The notes below the pieces were generated by a model. That model made no database searches. It was not told the DNA's origin and was given only the letters and a program-made list of their open reading frames with translations. The translations under genes were made by a program, and so were the position numbers. A stretch of DNA of 64,000 nucleotides from Hyphomonadaceae bacterium (GTDB taxonomy: Bacteria > Pseudomonadota > Alphaproteobacteria > Caulobacterales > Hyphomonadaceae): NCBI GenBank assembly GCA_022844345.1, contig JALHLU010000006.1, forward strand, positions 226,711 to 290,710, given 5' to 3'. This document shows, piece by piece, positions 35,709-45,120 of the stretch. Positions within the stretch are counted from its first letter, which is position 1. Every line of letters starts with the position of its first letter.

Positions 35709-36134
35709 TCAAAGCGATCGCAGATTGCCGGGGGAGGGCCGGGCTCGGCGAATGCGCGTTGCGTCTTCATCCGTCGGATGGCGTCCGCGTTCAAGCAGTT
35801 CCAACCGATATTCCTCGTAAGAAAGGCCGAGCGCCTCGGCTTTCCGGGCCCATCGGGCTCCCGTTTCGGGGTCGGGGGGCGCAAAGGCGGCCTTGCGGGC
35901 CTGCGTCCACGCCCATTCCTTGAACCGAAGGTGCTCCAGGAAGTCGGGTCCGTTGTTATGGCCAAGCCATTCCGACAGAGGGATGACAATGCCCATCTCC
36001 CTGAGTTCGTTCTCGCGCTGTTCCTTGTGCGTGGCGCGCCAGTTGGCGGCGGCCGACTTGATCTGGGTTCGGATGTCCCGGCTGGCGGCGCGGCTGTGCG
36101 CACGGGCGGCGGAGAGGGCGAAGTTGATCGCCAT
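35709..36134 (-). CDS. Uncharacterised protein upstream of dnaK
   Basis: 141 residues from ATG 36134 (MAINFALSAARAHSRAASRD); a longer in-frame ATG at 36170 is possible. Basic and helical N-terminus, then IPLSEWLGHNNGPDFLEHLR and WAWTQARKAAFAPPDPETGA, RKAEALGLSYEEYRLELLERG. The 'GHNNGP' block is reminiscent of short conserved hypotheticals. No family is recognised with confidence. It ends 9 bp before the dnaK promoter -35 element, so it is transcribed separately or reads through into dnaK. Confidence 0.7.
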   Translation of the reverse strand: MAINFALSAARAHSRAASRDIRTQIKSAAANWRATHKEQRENELREMGIVIPLSEWLGHNNGPDFLEHLRFKEWAWTQARKAAFAPPDPETGARWARKAEALGLSYEEYRLELLERGRHPTDEDATRIRRARPSPGNLRSL

Positions 36135-36210
36135 GGGGGTTCCCTTGGATCGATCCGGGTACTGAAGCATGGGGCGACATTGCTGTCATCTTCCCGGCGA
36201 CGGGCGGGCA

Positions 36211-36834
36211 ATGCGCGCCTACATTCGCAGCATGATCGAGGGCTTCCGTTTCCTGCCGGAGTATTTTCCGCCCGCTGCTCAGAAGGCGCTGGTGGGTGAG
36301 GTGCTGGGCATCCTTGAGACCAATCCGCTCTATCGCGGTGCGATGCCGCGGACGGGGAAGCCGCTGTCGGTCCGGAACACCAATCTCGGGCCGCTGGGAT
36401 GGGTGTCGGATATCAAGGGCTATCGCTACCAGCCTGTGCATCCGGTGACGGGGGAGGCGTGGGGGCCGATCCCGGAGACGCTGCTGAAACTCTGGGAGGA
36501 TGTGTCGGATTATCCCGCGCCGCCGGAGGCGTGCCTGGTCAACTGGTATGAGGCGGGCACCAAGCTCGGGCTGCATATCGATGCGGACGAAGACGCGAAG
36601 GATGCGCCGGTTGTTTCGGTGTCGCTTGGGTCTCGGGCTTTATTTCGGTTGGGTGGGCTGGAGCGGAACAGTCCGACGTCGTCGATGCGGCTGGCTTCGG
36701 GGGATGTGGTTGTGCTGGGCGGGGCGTCGCGGCGGGCGTATCATGGGGTGGACCGGATCTGGCCGGATAGTTCGACGCTGGTGCCTGGGGGTGGGCGGAT
36801 CAATCTGACGCTGAGGCGGGTGACGCGGGCTTGA
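36211..36834 (+). CDS. alkB: AlkB-type Fe(II)/2-oxoglutarate dioxygenase
   Basis: Oxidative demethylase for alkylated nucleic acids, 207 residues from ATG 36211 (a start at 36232, MIEGFRFLPEYF, is equally possible). Iron ligands: HxD in LGLHIDADED and the histidine in RRAYHGVDRI. The 2-oxoglutarate motif RxNxTxR is RINLTLR. CLVNWYEAG and LGSRALFRLGG are also AlkB features. It is divergent from the unknown gene upstream of dnaK. Confidence 0.93.
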   Translation: MRAYIRSMIEGFRFLPEYFPPAAQKALVGEVLGILETNPLYRGAMPRTGKPLSVRNTNLGPLGWVSDIKGYRYQPVHPVTGEAWGPIPETLLKLWEDVSDYPAPPEACLVNWYEAGTKLGLHIDADEDAKDAPVVSVSLGSRALFRLGGLERNSPTSSMRLASGDVVVLGGASRRAYHGVDRIWPDSSTLVPGGGRINLTLRRVTRA

Positions 36835-36863
36835 TCCCGACAAGCAACGGCGACCGTTGCTCT

Positions 36864-36985
36864 CCGCTCATCCTGACGAACGTCAGGATCCAGGGCTGAC
36901 AGCGAGGCTTGTTCCGGCTTGGAGCTTCAATTCCGTGCAAGATGCACGACCGTTCTTGGGTCCTGACGTTCGTCAGGACGAGCGG
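36864..36985 (+). repeat. Inverted-repeat element, copy 4
   Basis: Arms 36864-36889 and 36960-36985 have cores CTGACGAACGTCAG and CTGACGTTCGTCAG; the triplet is AAC/GTT. The interior has TTGGAGCTTCAA in the middle. It lies between the convergent alkB and maeB genes. Confidence 0.88.
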
Positions 36986-37012
36986 TGAAGGGTCGCCGAA
37001 GTATGAGCCCGC

Positions 37013-39280
37013 TCAACCGTTCGTGTTGTACGCGGCGAAGGCGGCGAGGTTGACGATGTCCTGTGCGGTGGCGTCGAGCTGGGCGATCTGGACTGAAGAC
37101 TTCAGGCCGACGAGCAGCGGGCCGAGTACGGTGACGCCGCCGAGGGTGGCGGCGATCTTGGTGGAGATCGCAGCCGAGTGGATGGCGGGCATGACCAGAA
37201 CGTTGGCAGGTCCCGTGAGGCGGCAGAACGGATAGAGACGGCGGGCTTCCGGGTTCAGCGCCACGTCGACGGCCATCTCGCCATCATATTCGAAGCCGAC
37301 ATCACCCTTGGCATCAAGGATCGCGACAGCGTCGCGCACTTTCGCCATCCGCTCGCCCGGCGGGTTGCCGAAGGTGGAGTAGGAGAGGAAGGCGACTCTC
37401 GGCGTGAAGCCGAGCGTCTTGGCGGCCTTCGCGGCTGACATCGCGATTTCCGCCAGTTCCTCTGCGCCGGGCATTTCTGTGACGCTGGTGTCCGCGATCA
37501 GGATCGGGCCGGTCTTGCCGATGATGATCGAGACGCCGATGGGGCGGATGTCTTCGCTCTGGTCGATAGCCTGCAGCACGTCCGAGAGCGACGTGGCGTA
37601 GTTGCGGGTGACGCCGGTGACCATGCCGTCAGCGTGGCCGAGCGCGACCATGGTGGCGCCGAAGACGTTGCGGTCCTGGTTGATCATGCGCTGGGCGTCG
37701 CGTTGCAGGTAGCCCTTGCGCTGCAGGCGCTTGTACAGGAATTCGGTGTAGGCCTCGTTGGTGTTGGAGACGCGGGCGTTGACGATCTGCAGCTCGCCGG
37801 CGGGAATGCCGAGCAGCTGCATGTTGCGGGTGACCTGCTCGTCGCGGCCGACAAGGATGGGCTCGCCCAGTTCCTGCGTCTTGAACTGCCAGGCGGCGCG
37901 GATGACGGATGGCTCCTCGCCCTCCGCGAAGACGACGCGCTTCTTTTGCTCGCCGCGCACCTTGCCGTAGACGCGCTGCAGGAAGCTGGCTGCGGGGTCG
38001 AGGCGCTGGGCGAGGCTGTCGCGATAGGCCTGCATGTCGGCGATGGGCTTGCGCGCGACGCCCGTGTCCATCGCGGCCTGTGCGATGAAGGGCGGCACAT
38101 ACCAGATGAGGCGCGGATCGAACGGGGCAGGGATGATGTAGTCACGGCCGAAGCTGGGGCGTGCGCCGGCGTAGGCGGCGGCGACTTCGTCGGGAACGTC
38201 TTCGCGGGCCAGCTGCGCCAGCGCCTTGGCGGCGGCGACCTTCATCTCTTCGTTGATGGTGCGGGCGCGCACGTCGAGCGCGCCGCGGAAGATGTAGGGG
38301 AAGCCCAGCACGTTGTTGATCTGGTTGGGATAGTCCGAGCGGCCCGTCGCGATGATGGCGTCGGTGCGGACTTCGAGGATTTCTTCCGGCGTGATTTCGG
38401 GATCCGGGTTTGCCATCGGGAAGATCATGGGGTTCTTCGCCATGGCCTTCACCATCTCCTTGGTGACCATGCCCTTGGCCGAGAGACCCATGAAAACGTC
38501 GGCCCCTTCGAAGGATTCGGCCAGCGTGCGCTTGGCGGTCTTCACGGCGAAGGCCGACTTGAACTGGTCCATGCCCTCGGTGCGGCCCTCGTAGATGACG
38601 CCCTTGCGGTCGCACATCAGGATGTTTTCGCGCTTGACGCCAAGGTGGCGGATCAGGCCGGCGACGGAGAGGCCGGCGGCGCCGGCGCCGGAGATGACGA
38701 CCTTGCAGTCGGACAGCTTGCGGCCGGTGATCTCGCAGGCGTTGATCAGGCCGGCGGTCGCGATGATGGCGGTGCCGTGCTGGTCGTCGTGAAAGACCGG
38801 GATGTCGAGTTTGGAGCGCAGCTCGCTTTCAACGATGAAGCACTCGGGGGCCTTGATGTCCTCGAGATTGATGCCGCCGAAGGTTGCGCCGATGGCGCGG
38901 ATGCAGTCGATTAGTTTCTGCGGGTCTTTCTCATCGACCTCGATGTCGATCGAGTCGACGTCGGCGAAGCGCTTGAAGAGGACCGACTTGCCTTCCATGA
39001 CCGGCTTGGACGCCATGGGGCCAAGGTCGCCAAGGCCAAGAATGGCGGTGCCATTCGAGATGACGGCCACCAGATTGCCCTTGGAGGTGTAGTCGTAGGC
39101 AAGCTCCGGATCCTTCGCGATGGCGAGGACAGGCACGGCGACGCCTGGCGAATAGGCCAGAGACAGGTCCTTCTGCGTCGCCATCGGCTTGGTCGGCGTT
39201 ACCGACAGCTTCCCCGGCTGTGGATAGCGGTGGAAGGCGAGGGCTTCCTCGTCTGTGAAGCTGGGGCGTTTGGTTGTCAT
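37013..39280 (-). CDS. maeB: NADP-dependent malic enzyme with C-terminal phosphotransacetylase-like domain
   Basis: Oxidative decarboxylation of malate to pyruvate, 755 residues. The malic enzyme half has SLAYSPGVAVPVLAIAKDPE, FGGINLEDIKAPECFIVE, the metal site FHDDQHGTAI and the NADP loop SGAGAAGLSVAGL. The C-terminal ~320 residues match phosphate acetyltransferase (VVFAEGEEPSVIRAAWQF; TGPANVLVMPAIHSAAIS) and are thought to regulate activity via acetyl-CoA. This fused form is normal for the MaeB family. Divergent from mutS. Confidence 0.95.
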   Translation of the reverse strand: MTTKRPSFTDEEALAFHRYPQPGKLSVTPTKPMATQKDLSLAYSPGVAVPVLAIAKDPELAYDYTSKGNLVAVISNGTAILGLGDLGPMASKPVMEGKSVLFKRFADVDSIDIEVDEKDPQKLIDCIRAIGATFGGINLEDIKAPECFIVESELRSKLDIPVFHDDQHGTAIIATAGLINACEITGRKLSDCKVVISGAGAAGLSVAGLIRHLGVKRENILMCDRKGVIYEGRTEGMDQFKSAFAVKTAKRTLAESFEGADVFMGLSAKGMVTKEMVKAMAKNPMIFPMANPDPEITPEEILEVRTDAIIATGRSDYPNQINNVLGFPYIFRGALDVRARTINEEMKVAAAKALAQLAREDVPDEVAAAYAGARPSFGRDYIIPAPFDPRLIWYVPPFIAQAAMDTGVARKPIADMQAYRDSLAQRLDPAASFLQRVYGKVRGEQKKRVVFAEGEEPSVIRAAWQFKTQELGEPILVGRDEQVTRNMQLLGIPAGELQIVNARVSNTNEAYTEFLYKRLQRKGYLQRDAQRMINQDRNVFGATMVALGHADGMVTGVTRNYATSLSDVLQAIDQSEDIRPIGVSIIIGKTGPILIADTSVTEMPGAEELAEIAMSAAKAAKTLGFTPRVAFLSYSTFGNPPGERMAKVRDAVAILDAKGDVGFEYDGEMAVDVALNPEARRLYPFCRLTGPANVLVMPAIHSAAISTKIAATLGGVTVLGPLLVGLKSSVQIAQLDATAQDIVNLAAFAAYNTNG

Positions 39281-39403
39281 ACTGGACTGGGCGGGCTTTT
39301 GTGCTTGAGGGCGTCGTCGCGGGTCACTAGGCAGAAGCCTCGCGGGAAAACGGGCCCGGCGATGCTGGCGGGCATTCAGCGCTAAACGGGGTTTGAATCA
39401 AGC

Positions 39404-42115
39404 GTGAAGGGGCGGGATTCCACGCCAGTCGAGCAAGAAGTTGCTCAAACTGCGCCCTCAACCGAGGGCGCAACGCCGTTCATGGCGCAATACCTGGAGA
39501 TGAAGGCGCGGCATCCCGACGCGCTCCTGTTCTTCCGGATGGGCGATTTCTACGAGCTGTTCTTTGACGATGCGATCCTCGCCGGGCAGGCGCTGGGCAT
39601 CACGCAGACGTTCCGCGGCCAGCACAATGGCCAGCCGATCCCGATGGCGGGCGTGCCCTATCATGCGGCCGAGGGTTATCTCTCGCGGCTGATCCGGGCG
39701 GGGCATCGGGTCGCCGTGTGCGAGCAGGTGGAAGACCCGGCCGAGGCGAAGAAGCGCGGCTCGAAGGCCGTGGTGCGGCGCGAGATCGTCCGGATCGTGA
39801 CGCCGGGCACGATCACCGAAGAGGCGCTGCTGGAGGCGCGGTCGGCCAACTGCCTGGCTGCGATCGGGCTGGCGGCGGGCGGTCGCGAGGCGGCGCTGGC
39901 GATTGCGGATGTGTCGACGGGGCGGCTTGAGGTGTTCGGGCTCCAGCCTGCGGCGCTGGAGGATGTGCTGGCCGCGGTTGCCCCGCGCGAGGTTCTGGTT
40001 GCCGACAGCGTGATGGCGCAGCCGGATGTGGCGCGGGCAACGCATGGGCTGACGCTGACGCCGCGTCCCGATCTTCGTGCGGACGCCAAGTTGGGCGAGC
40101 GGCTGGTGAAGGAAGCCTATGGCGTTTCGACGCTGGATGGGTTCGGGGCGTTTTCGCGGGCCGAGCTGATCGCGTGCGGGCTGCTGTTCGATTATCTCGC
40201 CGTGACGCAGGCGGGCGGGCAGGCGCGGCTGGACCCGCCGATACGGTCGGCGCCGGATGCGTTTCTGGCGATTGACCAGGCGACGCGGGCGAGTCTGGAG
40301 ATCGAGCGGTCGTCGCGTGGGGCGAGACAGGGATCGCTGGTGGCGGCGGTGGACCGCACCGTCACGGCGGCCGGGGCGCGGCTTCTGGCGCATCGCATCA
40401 ACCGGCCATCGCGCGACAAGGCCGAGATCGGACGCAGGCTGGATGCGGTGGCGTTCTTCCTCGATGCGTCGGACAGGCGCGAGTTTGCGCGCAGCGCGCT
40501 GAAGCGGGCGAGCGATCTGGAACGGGCGCGGATGCGGCTGGGGCTGCGGCGGGGTGGCCCGCGCGATCTGGCGGCGCTGGCGGCGTGTCTGCGGGTGGGC
40601 GAGGAGATATGCGCGGATTTATCGAGCCGCGATGATCCGCCCGCAGAGATTGCGTCTGCCTGCGCGGCGCTGTCGCTGGCCGACAAGCCGAAGCTGGCGG
40701 CGTTTGCGCAGCAGGTGGATAGTGCGCTGGCCGCCGAGCTTCCAGTGCAGGCGCGCGATGGCGGGTTCATTGCGGCTGGGTTTGATCCGTCGCTCGATGA
40801 GGCGCGCTCGCTGAAGGAGGATGCGCGAAGCATCATCGCGCGGCTGGAGGCGCAATATGCAACGGAAACCGGCATTTCGGGCCTGCGCATCAAGCACAAC
40901 AATGTGCTGGGGTTCTTCATCGAGGTGAACGCCAAGCACGGTGACCAGCTGATGAAGCCGCCGCTGGCGGCGGCCTTCATCCACCGCCAGACGATGGCGA
41001 ACGCCATGCGGTTCTCGACGACGCAGCTGTCGGAACTTGAGGCGAAAATCTCGCGCGCTGATGGAGAGGCGCTCGCGCGGGAGATGGAAATTTTCAACCG
41101 CTTCGTGAGTGAGGCGGATGCGCTGGGGCCAGAGCTGGCGCTCGTGGCGGATGGACTTGCGTGCATCGATGTGGCGGCGGGCAATGCGGAGTGGGCGGCC
41201 GAGGCGGCTGCCGTTCGGCCGGAGATCGTGGACGCCCCGGTGTTCGAGGCGGAGGGCGCGCGGCATTCGGTTGTCGAGGCCAGCCTGCGCGCGCAGGGGC
41301 AGGGCTTCACGGCGAACGATTGCCGGCTGGATGCGCGGGGGTCGTCCGCGCCGCGGCTGACTCTGATCACTGGGCCGAACATGGCCGGAAAGTCGACCTT
41401 CCTGCGTCAGAATGTGTTGCTGGTGATCCTCGCGCAGGCGGGATGCTATGTGCCGGCGCGGAAGTTCCGGCTGGGGCTGGCGGATCGGGTGTTCTCGCGC
41501 GTTGGCGCATCCGACGATCTGTCGCGCGGGCGGTCGACCTTCATGGTCGAGATGATCGAGACGGCGGCGATCCTGAACCAGGCGACACAGAACTCGATTG
41601 TCATTCTCGATGAAGTCGGGCGGGGGACGTCGACATGGGATGGGCTCGCCATTGCGTGGGCGGCGGTGGAGCATCTGCACGAGGTGAACAAGTGCCGTGC
41701 GCTGTTCGCGACGCACTATCATGAGCTGACGGGGCTGGCTGACACGCTGGCCGCCTGCAGCAATGCGAGCCTCAGGGCGCAGGAGTGGAAGGGCGACCTG
41801 GTGTTCCTGCACGAGGTGAAGCCCGGGCCGGCGGATCGCTCCTATGGCGTACAGGTGGCCAAGCTGGCCGGGCTGCCGGCGGCGGCGGTGAAGCGGGCCG
41901 AGGCGGTGCTGAAAAAGCTGGAAGCGAAAGAGGGCGGGGCGAAGCGGCTGGAAGAGTTGCCGCTGTTTGCGGCGTTCGAGACCAGGCCTCCAGAAGTCCG
42001 CGAACCCTCGGAAGCCGAACGCATACTGACTGACCTCGACCCCGACACCCTGACGCCGAAAGAGGCGCTGGAGTTGGTCTACCGGTTGAAGTCCGCAGCG
42101 AAATCCGGGGCCTGA
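39404..42115 (+). CDS. mutS: DNA mismatch repair ATPase MutS
   Basis: Mismatch recognition protein, 903 residues. The mismatch-contacting FxE motif is in [15 protein letters not shown]. Walker A is [15 protein letters not shown], Walker B/signature [20 protein letters not shown], and [11 protein letters not shown] follows. The C-terminal tail [20 protein letters not shown] keeps the tetramerisation-type helix. The start is taken as the GTG at 39404; an internal ATG ([11 protein letters not shown]) at 39482 is a shorter option. The divergent maeB gene starts 123 bp away. Confidence 0.95.
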   Translation: MKGRDSTPVEQEVAQTAPSTEGATPFMAQYLEMKARHPDALLFFRMGDFYELFFDDAILAGQALGITQTFRGQHNGQPIPMAGVPYHAAEGYLSRLIRAGHRVAVCEQVEDPAEAKKRGSKAVVRREIVRIVTPGTITEEALLEARSANCLAAIGLAAGGREAALAIADVSTGRLEVFGLQPAALEDVLAAVAPREVLVADSVMAQPDVARATHGLTLTPRPDLRADAKLGERLVKEAYGVSTLDGFGAFSRAELIACGLLFDYLAVTQAGGQARLDPPIRSAPDAFLAIDQATRASLEIERSSRGARQGSLVAAVDRTVTAAGARLLAHRINRPSRDKAEIGRRLDAVAFFLDASDRREFARSALKRASDLERARMRLGLRRGGPRDLAALAACLRVGEEICADLSSRDDPPAEIASACAALSLADKPKLAAFAQQVDSALAAELPVQARDGGFIAAGFDPSLDEARSLKEDARSIIARLEAQYATETGISGLRIKHNNVLGFFIEVNAKHGDQLMKPPLAAAFIHRQTMANAMRFSTTQLSELEAKISRADGEALAREMEIFNRFVSEADALGPELALVADGLACIDVAAGNAEWAAEAAAVRPEIVDAPVFEAEGARHSVVEASLRAQGQGFTANDCRLDARGSSAPRLTLITGPNMAGKSTFLRQNVLLVILAQAGCYVPARKFRLGLADRVFSRVGASDDLSRGRSTFMVEMIETAAILNQATQNSIVILDEVGRGTSTWDGLAIAWAAVEHLHEVNKCRALFATHYHELTGLADTLAACSNASLRAQEWKGDLVFLHEVKPGPADRSYGVQVAKLAGLPAAAVKRAEAVLKKLEAKEGGAKRLEELPLFAAFETRPPEVREPSEAERILTDLDPDTLTPKEALELVYRLKSAAKSGA

Positions 42116-42229
42116 TCGTCTCAAACGCGTCTTCGCGAATTTCGCGTGCGGCGCGGGTTGACGGGGGTGGGGCTGGTCACGTCTGTTTGGCCCGGGGAAA
42201 GCTGACAATCAGGCGTGAAGGGCAGTTCC

Positions 42230-44437
42230 ATGTACAATATCGCAAATCCGGGCGTGAGCCGGCGGATGTTCCTGCTGGGCTCGTCGGCGATGGCGGCTCT
42301 GGCTGCCTGCGGCCAGCCTGCGCAGGCCAAGGCGGTGCCTGTGGCGCCGGTTGCCAAGAAAATCCCGAAGACGATCACGCAGCTCGGCCGCACGCGCGAG
42401 GACGAGTACCAGTGGATCAAGGATGCGCGCTGGCAGGAAGTGCTGAAGGATCCCAGCGTCCTGCAGGCCGACATCCGCGAGTACCTCACAGCGGAGAACA
42501 CCTATTACGACGCGATGATGGGCGACACGGACGCCCTGCGCACCAAGCTGTTCGAGGAGATGAAGAACCGCTTCCCGCAGGATGACGCCAGCGTGCCCTC
42601 GCCCGATGGCCCCTATGCCTATCTGCGCCGCTTTGCGGCCGGAAAGCCGCAGCCTATTTTCGCGCGCACCCCGCGCGATGGCGGGGCCGAGGAAATCCTG
42701 CTCGACGGCAATCCGCTGGCCGAGGGCAAGGCCTTCTTCCGGATCGGCGGCGCCCAGCACGCGCCGGACCACAAGCACTATGCCTATGCAGTCGACGAGC
42801 AGGGGTCGGAGGTCTGGAAGATCTACGTCAAGGATCTCGCAACCGGCCAGGTCCTGCCTGATCCTGTCACGGACGGACATGGCGGGTTCACCTTCTCGCC
42901 CGACAGCCAGTATCTCTTCTGGGTCTGGCGTGCAGAGAACGGCCGCCCGGCGAAGATTTTCCGCCGCCCCGTGCGCGGCGGCGCAGCCGACGATGTGCTG
43001 GTCTACGAGGAAAAGGACATCGGCAAGTTCATCGGCGTCGGCACGACAAGCTCCGGCGCCTACATCATGATCTTCGTCGGCGACCAGGAGACCAGCGAGG
43101 TCCACACCATCCCGGCCTCTGCGCCGACCTCTGCGCCGAAGCTGTTTGCGCCACGCCAGGTGGGCGAGATCTACCAGCCCGAGCATTTCGACGGACGTTG
43201 GTACATCCTCACAAACGCGAACGGCGCCGTCGACTTCAAGATCATGACGGCCCCCCTGACCAACACCGGCCGCGCGGCATGGCAGGATTTCTCGCCACAC
43301 CAGCCGGGACGCTATATCGAAGGCCTGTGGGCGTTCTCGAACCATCTCGTGCGGCTCGAGCGCGCCAACGCACTGCCGCGGATCGTGATCCGCGAGCGAG
43401 TGAGCGGGGCGGAGAAGGTGATCGAACAGGCCGAATCCGCCTTCACGCTCAGCGCCGGCAGCGGCTACGAGTTCGACACCACGACGCTGCGCTATACCTA
43501 CCAGTCGCCGGCCACGCCCGCGCAGACGATCGACTACGACATGGCGACGGGCGCCGCCGTCGTGCGCAAGACGCAGGAAGTTCCGACCGGCCATGATCCG
43601 GCGAAATACAAGGTCGAGCGTTTCTCGGTGCGCGCAGCCGATGGGGCGGACGTGCCCGTCACCGTGGTGCGTCTCGCCGCCGCACCGCTCGACGGCTCTG
43701 CGCCTGTTCTGCTGTATGGCTATGGATCCTATGGCTCCAGTTCGGAAGCCAGCTTCGATGTGCGACGCCTCTCGCTGGTCGATCGCGGCTGGATGTGGGT
43801 GATCGCGCATGTGCGCGGAGGCGCTGAGCGTGGCCGCGACTGGTTCGAGCAGGGCCGCAAGGACAAGAAGAAGAACTCGTTCTCCGACTTCATCGCAGTG
43901 GCTGAGGATCTGGTGGCGAAGAAGTACACCTCGGCGGGGCGGATTGTCGGGATGGGCCGCTCGGCTGGGGGCCTGCTGATGGGTGGCGTCATAATCTCGG
44001 CGCCAGACGGGCTGTTCGGCGGCTATGTCGCGGGCGTGCCGTTCGTCGACGTCATGAACACGATGAGCGACATCGACCTGCCGCTGACGCCCGGCGAATG
44101 GCCGGAGTGGGGCAACCCCCTCGAGGACGAGGCGGCGTACGACTACATCATGAGCTACAGCCCGTACGACAATCTCGCGGACCGGCCGTATCCGCCGATC
44201 CTGGCGTCGGGGGGTCTTTCCGATCCGCGCGTCACCTACTGGGAGCCCGCGAAGTTCGTGGCCCGCATCCGCGACCGGGCGCCGAAGGGCGGGCCTTACC
44301 TGCTCAACATCGACATGACCTCGGGCCATTCCGGGGGCGGCGGCCGGTTTGACCGGCTCAAGGACGACGCGCGCGACTTTGCCTTCGCGATGAAAGCACT
44401 CGGCATGGCGGAGGCCGGCGGGGCGTTCCCGGGCTGA
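42230..44437 (+). CDS. Prolyl oligopeptidase family serine peptidase (S9A, oligopeptidase B-like)
   Basis: 735 residues from ATG 42230, with AAGGGCAG well spaced before it. The N-terminus has a twin-arginine motif (SRRMFLLG, Arg11-12) and a lipobox-like LAAC with Cys27, so it may be a Tat-exported lipoprotein. A beta-propeller covers roughly residues 60-430. The catalytic domain keeps the serine in GMGRSAGGLLMG, the aspartate in SGGLSDPRVTYWEP and the histidine in DMTSGHSGGGGRF, with LYGYGSYGSSSEASFD as the oxyanion-side motif. It cleaves short peptides, probably after basic residues as in oligopeptidase B. An intrinsic terminator follows. Confidence 0.93.
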   Translation: MYNIANPGVSRRMFLLGSSAMAALAACGQPAQAKAVPVAPVAKKIPKTITQLGRTREDEYQWIKDARWQEVLKDPSVLQADIREYLTAENTYYDAMMGDTDALRTKLFEEMKNRFPQDDASVPSPDGPYAYLRRFAAGKPQPIFARTPRDGGAEEILLDGNPLAEGKAFFRIGGAQHAPDHKHYAYAVDEQGSEVWKIYVKDLATGQVLPDPVTDGHGGFTFSPDSQYLFWVWRAENGRPAKIFRRPVRGGAADDVLVYEEKDIGKFIGVGTTSSGAYIMIFVGDQETSEVHTIPASAPTSAPKLFAPRQVGEIYQPEHFDGRWYILTNANGAVDFKIMTAPLTNTGRAAWQDFSPHQPGRYIEGLWAFSNHLVRLERANALPRIVIRERVSGAEKVIEQAESAFTLSAGSGYEFDTTTLRYTYQSPATPAQTIDYDMATGAAVVRKTQEVPTGHDPAKYKVERFSVRAADGADVPVTVVRLAAAPLDGSAPVLLYGYGSYGSSSEASFDVRRLSLVDRGWMWVIAHVRGGAERGRDWFEQGRKDKKKNSFSDFIAVAEDLVAKKYTSAGRIVGMGRSAGGLLMGGVIISAPDGLFGGYVAGVPFVDVMNTMSDIDLPLTPGEWPEWGNPLEDEAAYDYIMSYSPYDNLADRPYPPILASGGLSDPRVTYWEPAKFVARIRDRAPKGGPYLLNIDMTSGHSGGGGRFDRLKDDARDFAFAMKALGMAEAGGAFPG

Positions 44438-44458
44438 TCGACTGGCGACTCGAAGACC

Positions 44459-44502
44459 CGCTGCCCGCCCCGGCTGGACGCCTGGGCGGGCGGTATCTTT
44501 TT
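44459..44502 (+). terminator. Intrinsic terminator after the S9 peptidase gene
   Basis: CTGCCCGCCC (44461-44470) pairs with GGGCGGGCGG-type sequence (44484-44493). The stem is followed by TATCTTTTT ending at 44502. It separates the peptidase gene from the sigma-54 unit. Confidence 0.8.
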
Positions 44503-44539
44503 GATCATCGCCCGGCGCATCGAGGCGAAGGCATTTTCG

Positions 44540-44576
44540 CCATATCTGTGGTGAATTAAACCATATACATGGTGAA
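44540..44576. promoter_or_regulatory. Paired upstream activator sites (direct repeats 21 bp apart)
   Basis: CCATATCTGTGGTGAA (44540-44555) and CCATATACATGGTGAA (44561-44576) match at 13 of 16 bases. Each is a near-dyad (CCAT...ATGG). The 21-bp period is two helical turns. They lie about 109-145 bp upstream of the predicted sigma-54 start, where bacterial enhancer-binding proteins usually bind. The activator is unknown. Confidence 0.6.
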
Positions 44577-44657
44577 ACACGCCTGCACCCGGCGTGCGTG
44601 TTGATCCCCGCTCTAAGAAAATACAATGATTTCAGATGCCAGGAGGGTTAAGAAATT

Positions 44658-44674
44658 CTGGCACGGAGGTTGCA
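44658..44674 (+). promoter_or_regulatory. Consensus sigma-54 (RpoN) promoter
   Basis: CTGGCACGGAGGTTGCA matches the -24/-12 consensus YTGGCACGrNNNTTGCW at every fixed position, with GG and GC elements correctly spaced. The start is predicted near 44685, giving a ~57-nt leader before the first small ORF. Confidence 0.85.
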
Positions 44675-44741
44675 AAGTCTGTTTCAACGGCGAGGCTCAC
44701 CAAGAGGCGCAGCCGATAAAAACAAGAAACGGAGAACTCAA

Positions 44742-44864
44742 ATGAACGGTCTGATCAAACAATCGAAGCTCGAAGTTGTGAACCTGGTTGCCTCGTTCGG
44801 CATCGCCTTCTTCACCCTGGCTTCCGCCATGGTCGCTTTCGGCGGCTTCCACGGCATCGCCTAA
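44742..44864 (+). CDS. Small membrane protein 1 (tandem paralogue, sigma-54 unit)
   Basis: 40 residues, starting MNGLIKQSKLEVVNLVASF and ending FHGIA. GGAG is spaced 7 nt before the ATG. After a short charged N-terminus (Lys6, Lys9, Glu11) there is a single hydrophobic helix over residues 12-36. It shares GLIK-x-S-x-LE-x-x-N with the next ORF and an A-rich leader (AAAACAAGAAA at 44719-44729). Preceded by a consensus sigma-54 promoter and followed by its duplicate and a terminator. No family recognised; too small for routine gene calling. Probably inserted in the inner membrane with a short cytosolic N-terminus (inference). Confidence 0.75.
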   Translation: MNGLIKQSKLEVVNLVASFGIAFFTLASAMVAFGGFHGIA

Positions 44865-44957
44865 CCCCTCCCACAAGACTTCCTCCCAATCCGTGAGGCG
44901 GCAAAGCCCGACAGAGGCCGACCCGCCAAAACAAGAAAAAAGAAGCGGACAACGACA

Positions 44958-45089
44958 ATGTACGGTCTGATCAAACCTTCGACGCTTGAGCGCATGAACC
45001 AGCTTGGTTCCCTCTCGCTCGGTATCCTCAGTGTTGCGGCTGTGTTCCTGGTGCTGGCGACGGCCTTCACCGGCGGCGGGGTTGCCTGA
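44958..45089 (+). CDS. Small membrane protein 2 (tandem paralogue, sigma-54 unit)
   Basis: 43 residues, starting MYGLIKPSTLERMNQLGSL with a hydrophobic helix over about 16-37 (GSLSLGILSVAAVFLVLATA) and ending TGGGVA. The first 14 residues match protein 1 at G3-L4-I5-K6, S8, L10-E11 and N14. The same AAAACAAGAAA leader lies at 44928-44938. After both stops the flanks are also alike (CCTAACCCCTCCC against CCTGAACCCTCCCC), so a ~216-bp unit was duplicated. The central parts have diverged, which suggests both copies are kept for different partners or doses. Confidence 0.75.
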   Translation: MYGLIKPSTLERMNQLGSLSLGILSVAAVFLVLATAFTGGGVA

Positions 45090-45120
45090 ACCCTCCCCAA
45101 AGCGAAGTTACCAGCCAATG

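Noticed and set aside
37634..38914. 426-codon plus-strand frame opposite maeB
   Set aside because: Gly/Ala/Asp-rich shadow of a clear malic enzyme gene; no recognisable start context or domain.
42209..44626. 805-codon minus-strand open frame opposite the S9 peptidase
   Set aside because: Arg/His/Val-rich translation without motifs, exactly antisense to a gene with full catalytic triad. Shadow.
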